From NCBI RefSeq assembly GCF_014268495.2, contig NZ_CP077087.1, positions 6,354,896-6,418,895 of the forward strand: 64,000 nt of DNA, in the 5' to 3' direction. Source of the stretch: Pseudomonas monsensis. Lineage in GTDB: Bacteria > Pseudomonadota > Gammaproteobacteria > Pseudomonadales > Pseudomonadaceae. How positions within the stretch are numbered: the stretch's first letter is position 1; each line of letters begins with the position of its first letter. This document shows, in pieces, positions 51,779 through 60,484 of the stretch. Below the pieces are notes generated by a model that was not told the DNA's origin, ran no database searches, and worked only from the letters and a program-made list of their open reading frames with translations. Both the position numbers and the translations under genes were made by a program.

Positions 51779-54169
51779 ATGACAGTGACACAGCTAACTA
51801 CAGCACCAACCGAGACCGATCTCGAAGCAGAAATCCACTCGGCCATCAGACTGGCCTTTCCCCTAATGCCAGCTCACGCCATTCGCCATCAAATCCAGTT
51901 CCAATTCAAGTTTGGCCATGCTGCAATCAAGGTTGACGGTTCAAAACCCACATCAGTCAGGTCGCGGGCCGACGTCCTGCTGTTCGTTGAGGACAAGCCC
52001 CTGGCGGTGCTTGAGCTCAAAAGGATGAGCGAAGAGCTCCAGCCCGATGATGGTCAGCAAGGTCTTTCGTATGCTCGTGCGCTTAATTCAACACCACCAT
52101 TGGTGGTGGTCAGCAATGGCATTGAAACGCGTTACCTTGAAACGCACACCGGTGGTGTATGGGTAGCGGTCGATAAGGATGCTCAGGCATTTACCGCCTT
52201 AGTGGACAGCGCCTCAAAAGCAGCCAAGGCTGACCTGAAGCTCGCAATTCAGACTCTCATGGGCACAAATTCTTCCGTCTGGATGCAGGCGGTACTGCAT
52301 GCCTCCAGTGCGAACATGGAGGAACTGACGGGCTCCATTGAGGACACCGACCAGCCTTTCGGCCGAAACTTTCTTATTCCAAGGCGACCGACAAAAAAGG
52401 TTGTCGACTTCCTGAGGAAAAATCAGAAACTCGTATTGCTCGAGGGGTCGTCACTGGTAGGTAAAAGTAACGTTTTACGTGAGTTATGCGAGCTGACAGT
52501 CTCCAACGAGGTTGGAGCGACTCTATACATAGAAACCGAAACAGGAAGCAGCATTCTTCAGTGCATCGCGGATGCTTTAGAAAGTCATCTTAACTGGCCG
52601 GTTACGGTGGATGAGGCCCGTTACTGGTTAAAACAGGTTTCAGACGCCAATGGCCCCGACCTGATTCTGGCAATCGATGGGCTCAACAGTGACGATAGAG
52701 TAGTCCGAAAGGAGATTGAGGACCTATCGAGTACTAAGTTTGGAAACCATTTAAAGCTGGTGGTGGCACTGGATACAACAGTTGCAAGCCGAATTGTGAT
52801 CACCAATGGCCGCAACAAATCGCCAATCGGACGCAGAGCGGTGCGAGTTGAAGTAGAGCCGCTGGATAACGATGAATTCGCTCATGCCGTCCAGACCTTG
52901 CTCGATAAGCGTCTTGTGCTCATGCAGGGGGCGTTCTACACGCCAGATTACCGTCATCCTTGGGTACTCCGCTCCGTAGCCGCATTGGCTCTTGCGAGCC
53001 TTGAGGACGAAAGTCAGGAAACCTTTCTGGCCATCCTGCCAATGCTCAACACCGACCTCATCCAATACGCTCGTGATCGATTTGAGGACATCGATCTTCT
53101 TCGAACCTTCGCAAAAGTCGCTCAAGCCATGATCATTGAATCGAGGGACGCCGCGCGACACCCAACTCTGATTGCCGAATGCAATCGGACATTTGGGATC
53201 CGTCGTGCCACGCTGTCGGAGCTGCTGAGCTCTGATGAATTGAATTTACTTGAGGAAGCGGGTTACCTGAAACCCGCTATTCATCAGGTTACGGCAGAGC
53301 ACATCAGTTACGTTCGACAGCCTGCACTTCTCGCCAGCGAGATTTCGAGGTTTATCAAATCCGAAATCATTAGAAGATCAGAAAAGGATCCAGCGGATGC
53401 GGCCACTTGGTTGATTGACGCAGCATCTCGCTTGCCACTTGGAGATGTAATTGCAGCACATGCACTCCTTGAGGCATCAACGGAGGATGAGGGATTACCA
53501 ATAGGAGTTATGCTTAAACTCCTCAAAACAAAACCCCAAAGCAAATCACCGACGCCAGGCACGACATACGCCGGCCTTCATCCAGAAATTGGATATATAA
53601 AATTTCGAGTCGTAAGGGATACGGTCATTGAGCTATTTGTTAAGGGGGGGTCAAAAATACTCGATCTTGGCGTACCTGTGGGTGAGTTGCTGGAGGATAT
53701 TACCCCTTGGCAAATACTTTCTCATGTGTGTGGTGTGCGAACCGAAATCATGGATGAAAGTGGCAGCCTGGTCAGGATAGAACAATCGTTTCTTATAGAT
53801 ATCGCCTCAGCGAGCTTTCCGTTGCTCTCCTCCCACCCAATGCTCGGGCAATTGCCGCATCACGATCTACTTACTGGTGGCTCAGTTGTCTGCCATGCCG
53901 TTGGAATTGTTGAACCTATCACGCAATCGCTTTTATCGTACCTTCGGCAGGACCTAAACGACTCTAAGGCTTGGGTTGAGTGGGCGTTGACGAGAAAGTC
54001 TGGCGCCTTACTCGCGCGACTCCACATAGCGCTCCGTGAGATCGCTCGAATGACAGATCCCGACTTCGCCGAATGGGCTAAAACGACCCTCACAAACCAG
54101 GTTATACCAGAGCTTCAGCAACAGCTGCGATGCTGCGGCCAGCATCTGCTCGACGAGGAGTCACAGTAG
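51779..54169 (+). CDS. nuclease-STAND NTPase, candidate defence protein
   Basis: 796 residues from ATG 51779 (TTG 51725 would add 18). The N-terminal about 130 residues are like the HsdR_N nuclease domain: RADVLLFVEDKP then AVLELKR gives the D...ExK pattern. A P-loop NTPase follows, with LLEGSSLVGKSNVL as Walker A (about residue 225) and LILAIDG as Walker B. The C-terminal about 400 residues are helical. The nuclease-NTPase-helical layout is that of STAND-type antiviral sensors, although it is shorter than typical Avs proteins. No partner methylase is near, so it is not a type I restriction system. Confidence 0.72.
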   Translation: MTVTQLTTAPTETDLEAEIHSAIRLAFPLMPAHAIRHQIQFQFKFGHAAIKVDGSKPTSVRSRADVLLFVEDKPLAVLELKRMSEELQPDDGQQGLSYARALNSTPPLVVVSNGIETRYLETHTGGVWVAVDKDAQAFTALVDSASKAAKADLKLAIQTLMGTNSSVWMQAVLHASSANMEELTGSIEDTDQPFGRNFLIPRRPTKKVVDFLRKNQKLVLLEGSSLVGKSNVLRELCELTVSNEVGATLYIETETGSSILQCIADALESHLNWPVTVDEARYWLKQVSDANGPDLILAIDGLNSDDRVVRKEIEDLSSTKFGNHLKLVVALDTTVASRIVITNGRNKSPIGRRAVRVEVEPLDNDEFAHAVQTLLDKRLVLMQGAFYTPDYRHPWVLRSVAALALASLEDESQETFLAILPMLNTDLIQYARDRFEDIDLLRTFAKVAQAMIIESRDAARHPTLIAECNRTFGIRRATLSELLSSDELNLLEEAGYLKPAIHQVTAEHISYVRQPALLASEISRFIKSEIIRRSEKDPADAATWLIDAASRLPLGDVIAAHALLEASTEDEGLPIGVMLKLLKTKPQSKSPTPGTTYAGLHPEIGYIKFRVVRDTVIELFVKGGSKILDLGVPVGELLEDITPWQILSHVCGVRTEIMDESGSLVRIEQSFLIDIASASFPLLSSHPMLGQLPHHDLLTGGSVVCHAVGIVEPITQSLLSYLRQDLNDSKAWVEWALTRKSGALLARLHIALREIARMTDPDFAEWAKTTLTNQVIPELQQQLRCCGQHLLDEESQ

Positions 54170-54182
54170 TAAGCAAGGTATA

Positions 54183-54303
54183 TTTGTAATTAGAAAAACC
54201 AAACCCACAGGCCTCATTCCTTCGAGTTTTCCTAAAGAAATAAACGAGACGAAACGAACCAGAAGCGAGACTCGGTCCTGAAATTGTGGAATAGGTAAGA
54301 CCT
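54183..54303 (+). repeat. diverged second copy of the transposon right end
   Basis: Read on the plus strand, this matches the right end read inward. AGAAAAACCAA, ACAGGCCTCATTCCTT and the TnsB-type repeats recur, at 54238-54252, 54259-54273 and 54289-54303. Repeat spacing (about 55, 21 and 30 bp) follows that of the real end (55, 22 and 31). The outermost TGGGACAAAAAG is missing. It faces the true right end as an inverted copy. Confidence 0.85.
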
Positions 54304-54528
54304 TACCAAGTCCGCCTTTTTTAATTGGGCCAGCTTTGACAATGAGGCGCGTAGGATCGAGCATTACCAATGTAGCAACGAGACCTGTGTACTGATTCAC
54401 GTACTCAGGTTCGAGCGGGTCGGGTAACTACCACAAAAGTCCCGCCTGAGGACACATCCCGCAGGCGCGCTCCTAAGTATGCAGTTGTTCCTAATCGGTC
54501 TCGCGGTAGTTTGGCCTCTTCCCTCTGA

Positions 54529-54966
54529 TCACAGAAGAATGAACCAACGCTCAAAGCCTCCCGCAGGTAGAGGAGCTCCCTTGATCATTTCTGCAGGTTG
54601 AACGTCTACACCTGCAGCCCTGGCCTTACTCTGAACCAACTCCCGCGCTTCGTCGCGGGAAGCACAGTGGGAGGTTGTGAACGAGTAACCACTTGCCCCC
54701 GCAACATTGCGGTGGATCACCGTATAGTCGGAACCGGCAGGAATGATTTCAAACCACCTACCGTAAGGCATTTCCTTGCCATCAGTTGCCGCATGCACTT
54801 CAAGCACATCGTGCGGATCGTAGTCATTAGCCAGTGACACGCCAAGCAAGGCATCCAGTTGAAGAGCTACGCTTTCATCCACGCAACCTGAAGCAAGGTT
54901 CCATTGCCTTGCTGTACAAGCCGAATAAGGTGACAGAGGTGGATCAGGGATTGGTGAACAGGACAA
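54529..54966 (-). CDS. hypothetical protein between the two right-end copies
   Basis: 145 residues (start MSCSPIPDPPLSPYSACTAR); internal starts are possible. The middle (VSLANDYDPHDVLEVHAATD, then MPYGRWFEIIPAGSDYTVIH) is well structured in appearance. I do not recognise a family. It lies in the roughly 720-bp segment between the inverted right-end copies and so may have been carried by an older, related element. Confidence 0.45.
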   Translation of the reverse strand: MSCSPIPDPPLSPYSACTARQWNLASGCVDESVALQLDALLGVSLANDYDPHDVLEVHAATDGKEMPYGRWFEIIPAGSDYTVIHRNVAGASGYSFTTSHCASRDEARELVQSKARAAGVDVQPAEMIKGAPLPAGGFERWFILL

Positions 54967-55027
54967 TCATCGCCCCCAAGCATCTCATCGCTAAGGTGAC
55001 TAACTCAAAAAACATCTGGAATCAGGA

Positions 55028-55150
55028 CAGTCTCACCTATTTCCACCGTTTTCGAACTAAGTCTCACTTATTACTGCGCATCGCCTCATTTAATTCTTCT
55101 TGAAAACACAAAGGAATGAGGCCTGTAGGCTTGGTTTTTCTCAACAAATT
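55028..55150 (-). promoter_or_regulatory. four candidate TnsB-binding repeats, right end
   Basis: Read inward from the right, four units share an AT-rich heptamer and TGAG: AATTTGT-TGAG-AAAA (55136-55150), AATTAAA-TGAG-GCGA (55081-55095), TAATAAG-TGAG-ACTT (55059-55073) and AAATAGG-TGAG-ACTG (55028-55042). Two similar units are at the left end. This asymmetry is typical of Tn7-family ends. Confidence 0.7.
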
Positions 55151-55162
55151 CTTTTTGTCCCA
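55149..55162. repeat. right terminal inverted repeat
   Basis: TTCTTTTTGTCCCA, the exact reverse complement of the left terminal repeat. Confidence 0.95.
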
Positions 55163-55167
55163 GCAGC
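55163..55167. repeat. target-site duplication GCAGC (right)
   Basis: GCAGC follows the right terminal repeat directly and matches 33092-33096. Confidence 0.93.
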
Positions 55168-55815
55168 TCGAAACCACAACCCGGCGAAATCACCCTCGCC
55201 CACCACGGCGTGCTGTTTCTCGATGAACTGCCGGAGTTTGATCGCAAGGTTCTAGAGGTTTTGCGGGAGCCTTTGGAGTCCGGGCATATCGTCATCGCCC
55301 GAGCCAAGGATCGCGTGCGCTTTCCGGCGCGCTTCCAGTTGGTGGCGGCGATGAATCCGTGTCCCTGTGGATATCTTGGCGAGCCGAGCGGCAAGTGTTC
55401 CTGTACGCCGGACATGGTGCAGCGCTATCGCAACAAACTGTCGGGGCCATTGCTGGATCGAATTGATCTGCACCTGACAGTGGCGCGAGAGGCGACCGCG
55501 CTGAGTCCGACAATGAAACCGGGAGAGGACAGTGCCAGTGCGGCAGCCGTGGTGGCCGAGGCCCGGGAGCGCCAGCAAAAGCGTCAGCATTGTGCCAATG
55601 CGTTTCTCGATCTGCCGGGATTGAAGCGGCACTGCAAGTTATCCACAGCCGATGAGAAATGGCTGGAATCAGCCTGTGAACGACTGACGCTATCGCTGCG
55701 CTCAGCGCATCGCCTGCTCAAAGTCGCCCGGACACTGGCCGACCTTGAGCAAGTCGATGCAATCAAGCGTGAGCACTTGGCCGAGGCGCTGCAATACCGG
55801 CCGGCGACACCTTAA
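55165..55815 (+). pseudogene. comM: comM (yifB), 3' part
   Basis: 217 codons in the frame that continues the 5' fragment. It opens SSKPQPGEITLAHHGVLFLD, with Walker B in VLFLDELPEF, the AAA+ sensor region MNPCPCGYLGEPSGKC and the C-terminal Mg-chelatase helical domain. It lacks its own start, although GTG 55210 could give a short product without the P-loop. The stop overlaps that of the next gene, convergently. Confidence 0.95.
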
Positions 55816-57026
55816 TGTTCGGTCAAATCAACCAAAGGCTTCTGCCGCACTTCGGTTTCACGCCCGGCCTGAATCTCGGTCACGCGCTTCAAGGCGTTAT
55901 CCACAGCGCCCTTGTCCGCCAACAGGCTGTAGCTGATCTGGAACTGTTGGCTGGCCTTTGGCGCAATGGTCGGCACCAGATTCAGCGGACGCTGATAGCG
56001 GCGGTTGTAGGAAAAACTGGTGCCCGGCTCAAGGCCTGTGACATAGCCCTGCCCTTGGGTATCGGTGTTTTTCCACAGGGAAAAGACCGGCAACTGCTGC
56101 GTGTTGAAGCCAACAGAGACACCAAGGCTGCCGGCCTTGTTGTGCAAAACGGCCAGGGTTTCGCCTTTGTCGTCGGCGTAGGGCACAACGTTGTAAACCG
56201 TTTCATCGTAGTCCTTGGTCGGCCCACGATAGGTCTGCCAGTCGGCCAACTCGGCTTTGGCCTTGTCGTTGAACGGCGAGACCTGTTTTACCGGTGCGGC
56301 AAAACGTGCGCCCTGCTCAAGGAACGGCGTACTGAAATTGCTGTGATACAGCGCCTGGTATTCCTTCGGATAATCGCCGTTGTTGGTCAGCGTGTCATTG
56401 AGGGCGAAACGCGCAGTGCCGGGTTCGGTGACCAGCTCGGTGACGACCGAGAAATCGACTTTCTTGAACGCCTGCTCCTTCAGCTCGCCGCGCAGGCTGA
56501 TGGCGTAGGGCGGCTTTTCGTCGATGTGCAGGGTGACGCTGCTGGCCGGGATGTTGGCGGCGCGCCCGTGCAGGGTCAGCAGCTCGCCATTGTCCATGCC
56601 AGGATGGCCGACCCATTCGTACCCGCAGCGGGTCACCAGTTCATTGAAGCCTTCCAGCCAGCCCAGCCCGCCGCGCCCGTTGAGCTCGATGAAGGCCGGG
56701 TTGACCACTTCCTTGACCGGCGAATCCCATCCCATGCGCACGTTGCCGACCGAGGCCTGCAACACATTCATGCCCCGGGTCGGCACCACGGACAGTTTCA
56801 TCGTGCCGTTATCAATATCCACGATGCTGACCCCCTCCTGCCGCCCACCGTGCAAGGTACGCAGGCTCACGGAAAAGGGTTTGTCGGTTTTCACCCCGAG
56901 CTGCTCACTGGTAATACTCCAGTTTTGTGCAGGCTTGTTGGTATCGAGAAGGACGTAATCCCAAGCCATGGCGTGGGAAGCAGCAGAGAATGCGCCGAGG
57001 GCGACGGCGAGTTTGAGCGGGGTCAT
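55812..57026 (-). CDS. DUF4432 aldose-1-epimerase-like periplasmic protein
   Basis: 404 residues from ATG 57026, with a signal peptide (about 1-22, ASHAMA). The body fits DUF4432, a galactose-mutarotase-like beta fold: VVPTRGMNVLQASVG, then GMDNGELLTLHGRAANIPAS and YRGPTKDYDETVYN. Family members are presumed sugar epimerases; the substrate is unknown. Its stop codon overlaps the comM stop on the opposite strand. Confidence 0.88.
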   Translation of the reverse strand: MTPLKLAVALGAFSAASHAMAWDYVLLDTNKPAQNWSITSEQLGVKTDKPFSVSLRTLHGGRQEGVSIVDIDNGTMKLSVVPTRGMNVLQASVGNVRMGWDSPVKEVVNPAFIELNGRGGLGWLEGFNELVTRCGYEWVGHPGMDNGELLTLHGRAANIPASSVTLHIDEKPPYAISLRGELKEQAFKKVDFSVVTELVTEPGTARFALNDTLTNNGDYPKEYQALYHSNFSTPFLEQGARFAAPVKQVSPFNDKAKAELADWQTYRGPTKDYDETVYNVVPYADDKGETLAVLHNKAGSLGVSVGFNTQQLPVFSLWKNTDTQGQGYVTGLEPGTSFSYNRRYQRPLNLVPTIAPKASQQFQISYSLLADKGAVDNALKRVTEIQAGRETEVRQKPLVDLTEH

Positions 57027-57136
57027 GGCAGCAGCCTTTATTGGAGTTGTGCCATTTTTATAGCGCTGCGGAAACGTTTCAGCAAGTGTAACGGAGCTTG
57101 CGATCGTGTGATTTATCAAGAATTGGCAGGGATGCC

Positions 57137-57227
57137 TTCGCGAGCAAGCTCGCTCCCACAAGGTTTTCGGGTGTTCACACAATTTGTGAGCTACCCCGGA
57201 AAATGTGGGAGCGAGCTTGCTCGCGAA
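57137..57227. repeat. REPIN (CGAGCTTGCTCG variant)
   Basis: TTCGCGAGCAAGCTCGCTCC and its reverse complement face each other downstream of the chemoreceptor gene. Confidence 0.88.
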
Positions 57228-57245
57228 AGCTATTTCAGCCGCGCA

Positions 57246-59222
57246 TCAACGAAAGCGATCAACCTCGGAACGCAAATCCGCCGCCAGCTTCTCAAGCTCC
57301 TTGGCGGTAACAGCCAGGTTCGACACAACCTCACGCTGCTCACTGTTGGCCAGTGCGATGCTCTGCAAATTGCTGCTCAACAGAGTCGCAGTGCTGCTCT
57401 GCTCCTGAGTGGCCGTGGTAATCGCCGCAAACTGCTGCCCCGCCGAACGGCTTTGCTCGTCGATCCGCGCCAGCGCCGAAGCAACATTCGCGTTACGCGA
57501 CAAACCTTCCTGCATCAGCACATTGCCCTGTTCCATGGTGCTGATTGCGTTGCCGGTTTCCTGCTGGATGCTGTGAATCATGCTGGAAATTTCATCGGTC
57601 GCCTGACGGGTGCGCGAGGCCAGGCTGCGCACCTCATCCGCCACCACGGCAAAACCGCGGCCCTGTTCACCGGCACGCGCCGCTTCAATCGCAGCGTTCA
57701 GCGCCAGCAGATTGGTCTGCTCGGCAATCGAAGTGATCACGCTGACAATGCCGCCGATTTCCTGGGAGCGCTGGCCGAGGGTGTTGATCACGGTAGCAGT
57801 GGTGTTCAGTGCGCCAGCAATTTGCTCCAGCGAGGAAGAAGCCTCTTCCATCGAGCTACGACCGATCTGCGTTTGCTGAGCGTTTTCCTGGGCCAGACGC
57901 TGGGTGTTGCCCATGTTGTCGGCGATGTTCAGCGAGGTGGCGCTGAACTCTTCGACGGCGCCGGCCATGCTGGTGATTTCCCCGGACTGCTGCTCCATGC
58001 CTTCGTACGCGCCACCGGACAAACCGGACAGCGCCTGTGCCCGGCTGTTGACCTCCTCCGAGGCGCGGCGGATGTGCTCGACCATGGTCGACAGTGCCTG
58101 GCTCATCTGGTTGAACGCGCGGGACAACTGACCGATTTCGTCGTTGCTCGACACGTTCAGGCGCACGCTCAGATCACCGGCGCCCAAGGCTTCGGCCTGT
58201 CGCACCAGATCACTCAGCGGCGCCAGTTTGCTGCGCAGCAGCCAGACCACCGAACCCACAGCCAGCAGCATCGCCAACAGACTGCCAATGGCCAGTTGCG
58301 TACCGACACTCCAGGTCACCGCGCGAATCTCGGCTTTCGGCATGCTCGCCACGACCGACCATGGCCCGCCATCGAATGGCACGGCGATGCTGTAGAAGTC
58401 TTCGGAGGTGTCGCTCCAGAACTCACCCTTGCCCGGTTTCGCAGCCAGACCTTTGATCACCGGAACCGCTTGATCCAGCGCCTGCACCCCCGCCGGCGCG
58501 ACCAGCCATTTGTTTTGCTCATCCAGCAACGCCAGCGAACCGCTCTGGCCGATGCGGAAGCGCTTCAGGTTGTCGAACTGGATGTTCTGCGCATCGGTGT
58601 AATCGAAGCCGACGAACAACACCGCAATCACCTTGCCGCTGCCATCGCGCACCGGGGTGTACTGGGTCATGTAGGAGCGATCGAACAACAAGGCACGGCC
58701 GACGTAACCTTGCCCCGCCATCAACTTCGCATAAGCCGGGTGCGCATGATCGAGCAAGGTGCCGATGGCGCGCGTGCCGTCCTGTTTGGTCAGCGAAGTG
58801 CTGACCCGCACGAAGTCTTCGCCGCTGCGCACGAACAGCGTGGCGACGCCCGCTGTCATCTGCTTGAACTCGTCGACTTGCTTGAAGTTGTTGTTCAACA
58901 CTTCGTCGCCCAGGTGCAGGCCCGGGGTCTGGGTACCGGCCACGGTCACCGGCTCATCCGGATGAATGCTCAGACCGCTGCTGAAGCGCTTCTCGAACAA
59001 CCCGCTCAGGCGTTGGGTGCTTTCACGCAGCGTGCCGTGAAAAGTGCTCAACTGGTCGGCCAGCAGTCGCGCCTCGCTGGCGAGATGCTCTTCACGGGTG
59101 GCGAGGTTGGCGGTATCCAGCGAACGCAGGGCGAACACCGTACTGCCGCTGATGACAATCGCCAGTATCACGGCGAGCGCGAGGCCCAGCTGCGAGGCGA
59201 TCCGGGCGCGAGGTTGAGACAT
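57246..59222 (-). CDS. methyl-accepting chemotaxis protein with Cache sensor
   Basis: 658 residues from ATG 59222. A membrane helix (about 11-32) is followed by a large periplasmic Cache-type sensor (about 40-330, containing FVRSGEDFVRVSTSL and RDGSGKVIAVLFVGFDYT). Then come a second helix, a HAMP domain (about 355-410) and the cytoplasmic signalling hairpin, whose tip IAEQTNLLALNAAIEAARAG is highly conserved. It should signal through CheA/CheW; the ligand is unknown. Monocistronic. Confidence 0.94.
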   Translation of the reverse strand: MSQPRARIASQLGLALAVILAIVISGSTVFALRSLDTANLATREEHLASEARLLADQLSTFHGTLRESTQRLSGLFEKRFSSGLSIHPDEPVTVAGTQTPGLHLGDEVLNNNFKQVDEFKQMTAGVATLFVRSGEDFVRVSTSLTKQDGTRAIGTLLDHAHPAYAKLMAGQGYVGRALLFDRSYMTQYTPVRDGSGKVIAVLFVGFDYTDAQNIQFDNLKRFRIGQSGSLALLDEQNKWLVAPAGVQALDQAVPVIKGLAAKPGKGEFWSDTSEDFYSIAVPFDGGPWSVVASMPKAEIRAVTWSVGTQLAIGSLLAMLLAVGSVVWLLRSKLAPLSDLVRQAEALGAGDLSVRLNVSSNDEIGQLSRAFNQMSQALSTMVEHIRRASEEVNSRAQALSGLSGGAYEGMEQQSGEITSMAGAVEEFSATSLNIADNMGNTQRLAQENAQQTQIGRSSMEEASSSLEQIAGALNTTATVINTLGQRSQEIGGIVSVITSIAEQTNLLALNAAIEAARAGEQGRGFAVVADEVRSLASRTRQATDEISSMIHSIQQETGNAISTMEQGNVLMQEGLSRNANVASALARIDEQSRSAGQQFAAITTATQEQSSTATLLSSNLQSIALANSEQREVVSNLAVTAKELEKLAADLRSEVDRFR

Positions 59223-59405
59223 GGGCAGCTCCTGGCCGAGCCACGTGATCCTCCTTGATCTCGACTCGGAAATTTTTCTGGTTGTGGGGTGAATCGTGGA
59301 CACCGGCACGACGGTGCCACAAGCACGTATTCGGCGGTGGATCCGAATACTTGAGCGGAAAACAAGGTTATGGCACAAGGCCGGCATTGTGGCGGCTCTA
59401 ACGTT

Positions 59406-60326
59406 TCAGCTCAAGCGTGCAACCGCCGGCAACTCCATGGCTCGCACTTCGCCTTGGAGGAAATCGCTGAGACGGCGCAAACGTTCACCTCCCGGACGGG
59501 TTTTCGGCCACACCAGGTAATAATTCAGCCCGCTGGCGACGGCCGTCGGCCACGGCAGACTCAGGCGCCCCTGAGCGACATCTTCGGCGACCATCAGCAA
59601 GTCGCCCATCGACACCCCGTAACCACGCGCCGCCGCGATCATCCCCAGTTCCAGGGTATCGAACACCTGACCGCCCTTGAGCGAGACCTGATCGGACAGC
59701 CCCATGTGCTCCAGCCAGCTGCGCCAGTCGCGCCGATCCGGGGTCGGGTGCAACAGCTCGGTGCAGGCCAGGCGCGCAACGTCCCAGGGCTGGTCGTTGA
59801 GCAGGTTCGGCGCGCCGACCGGAATCAGCTCTTCGGGAAACAACAGACTGGCCTCCCAGTCCGGCGGGAAGTGCCCGTCACTGAGCAGCACCGCGCAGTC
59901 GAAAGGCTCGTTGTTGAAGTCCACCGAATCCACGTCCATCCATGCGCTGGTCAGTTGCACCTCGTTGCCTGGCTGCAAGTGCCGGAATCGACTGAGCCGC
60001 GCCAGCAGCCAGCGCATGGTCAGGGTCGATGGCGCTTTCATCCGCAGGATGTCGTCTTCGGCGCGCAAGGTATTGCAGGCTCGCTCGAGGGCGGCGAAAC
60101 CTTCGCGAATCCCCGGCAACAGCATCCGTGCCGACTCGGTGAGTTGCAGGTTGCGCCCACTGCGATGAAACAACTTGCAGGCGAAATGCTCTTCGAGGGT
60201 GCGAATGTGCCGGCTGACCGCGCTTTGGGTAATCGACAGCTCCTCGGCGGCGCGGGTGAACGAGCTGTGCCGCGCCGCCGCTTCGAATGCGCGCAAGGCA
60301 TACAAGGGAGGAAGACGACGAGACAT
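59406..60326 (-). CDS. LysR-family regulator (GcvA type)
   Basis: 306 residues from ATG 60326. The N-terminal winged helix-turn-helix is LRAFEAAARHSSFTRAAEEL followed by SITQSAVSRHIRTLE, typical of GcvA-like LysR proteins. A periplasmic-binding-like effector domain fills about 90-295. It is divergent from the MATE exporter gene (159 bp between starts), which suggests, but does not prove, that it regulates that gene. Confidence 0.93.
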   Translation of the reverse strand: MSRRLPPLYALRAFEAAARHSSFTRAAEELSITQSAVSRHIRTLEEHFACKLFHRSGRNLQLTESARMLLPGIREGFAALERACNTLRAEDDILRMKAPSTLTMRWLLARLSRFRHLQPGNEVQLTSAWMDVDSVDFNNEPFDCAVLLSDGHFPPDWEASLLFPEELIPVGAPNLLNDQPWDVARLACTELLHPTPDRRDWRSWLEHMGLSDQVSLKGGQVFDTLELGMIAAARGYGVSMGDLLMVAEDVAQGRLSLPWPTAVASGLNYYLVWPKTRPGGERLRRLSDFLQGEVRAMELPAVARLS

Positions 60327-60484
60327 TCGGAAAGCTCCTATAGCGGGATGCGGCCAACTTAGCAGAATCTGCCCTAGATGAGTTTGACTCATGCCACCCA
60401 TCCTTTTTATCCCTTTGTGCGAAACCGTTTGAGCGCCGAGAATCGACGGCTCCCTGTTCCCTCTTTAAATGAGTGGTGAAGATC

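Larger units (their letters stand above)
33097..55162. mobile_element. Tn7-like transposon inserted in comM (22,066 bp)
   Basis: The ends are defined by perfect 14-bp inverted repeats beginning TGGGACAAAAAG and by the flanking 5-bp GCAGC duplication. The core genes tnsA, tnsB, tnsC and tniQ plus a fifth zinc-rich gene lie on the minus strand (48.8-42.9 kb), the order reported for the Tn6022/AbaR backbone (tniCABDE), which also uses comM in Acinetobacter. Cargo on both arms is dominated by candidate defence genes. Base composition is more AT-rich than the flanks. The intact tns set, sharp ends and clean duplication suggest a recent insertion. Confidence 0.95.

Noticed and set aside
51779..54169. 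Type I restriction enzyme R subunit
   Set aside because: Only the N-terminal nuclease domain is shared; there are no SF2 helicase motifs and no hsdM or hsdS nearby.
54161..54400. 79-codon minus-strand frame over the diverged right end
   Set aside because: The DNA there is explained as a transposon end copy.
55815..59258. 1147-codon plus-strand frame across the epimerase and chemoreceptor
   Set aside because: It is antisense to two well-defined genes and has no domain character.
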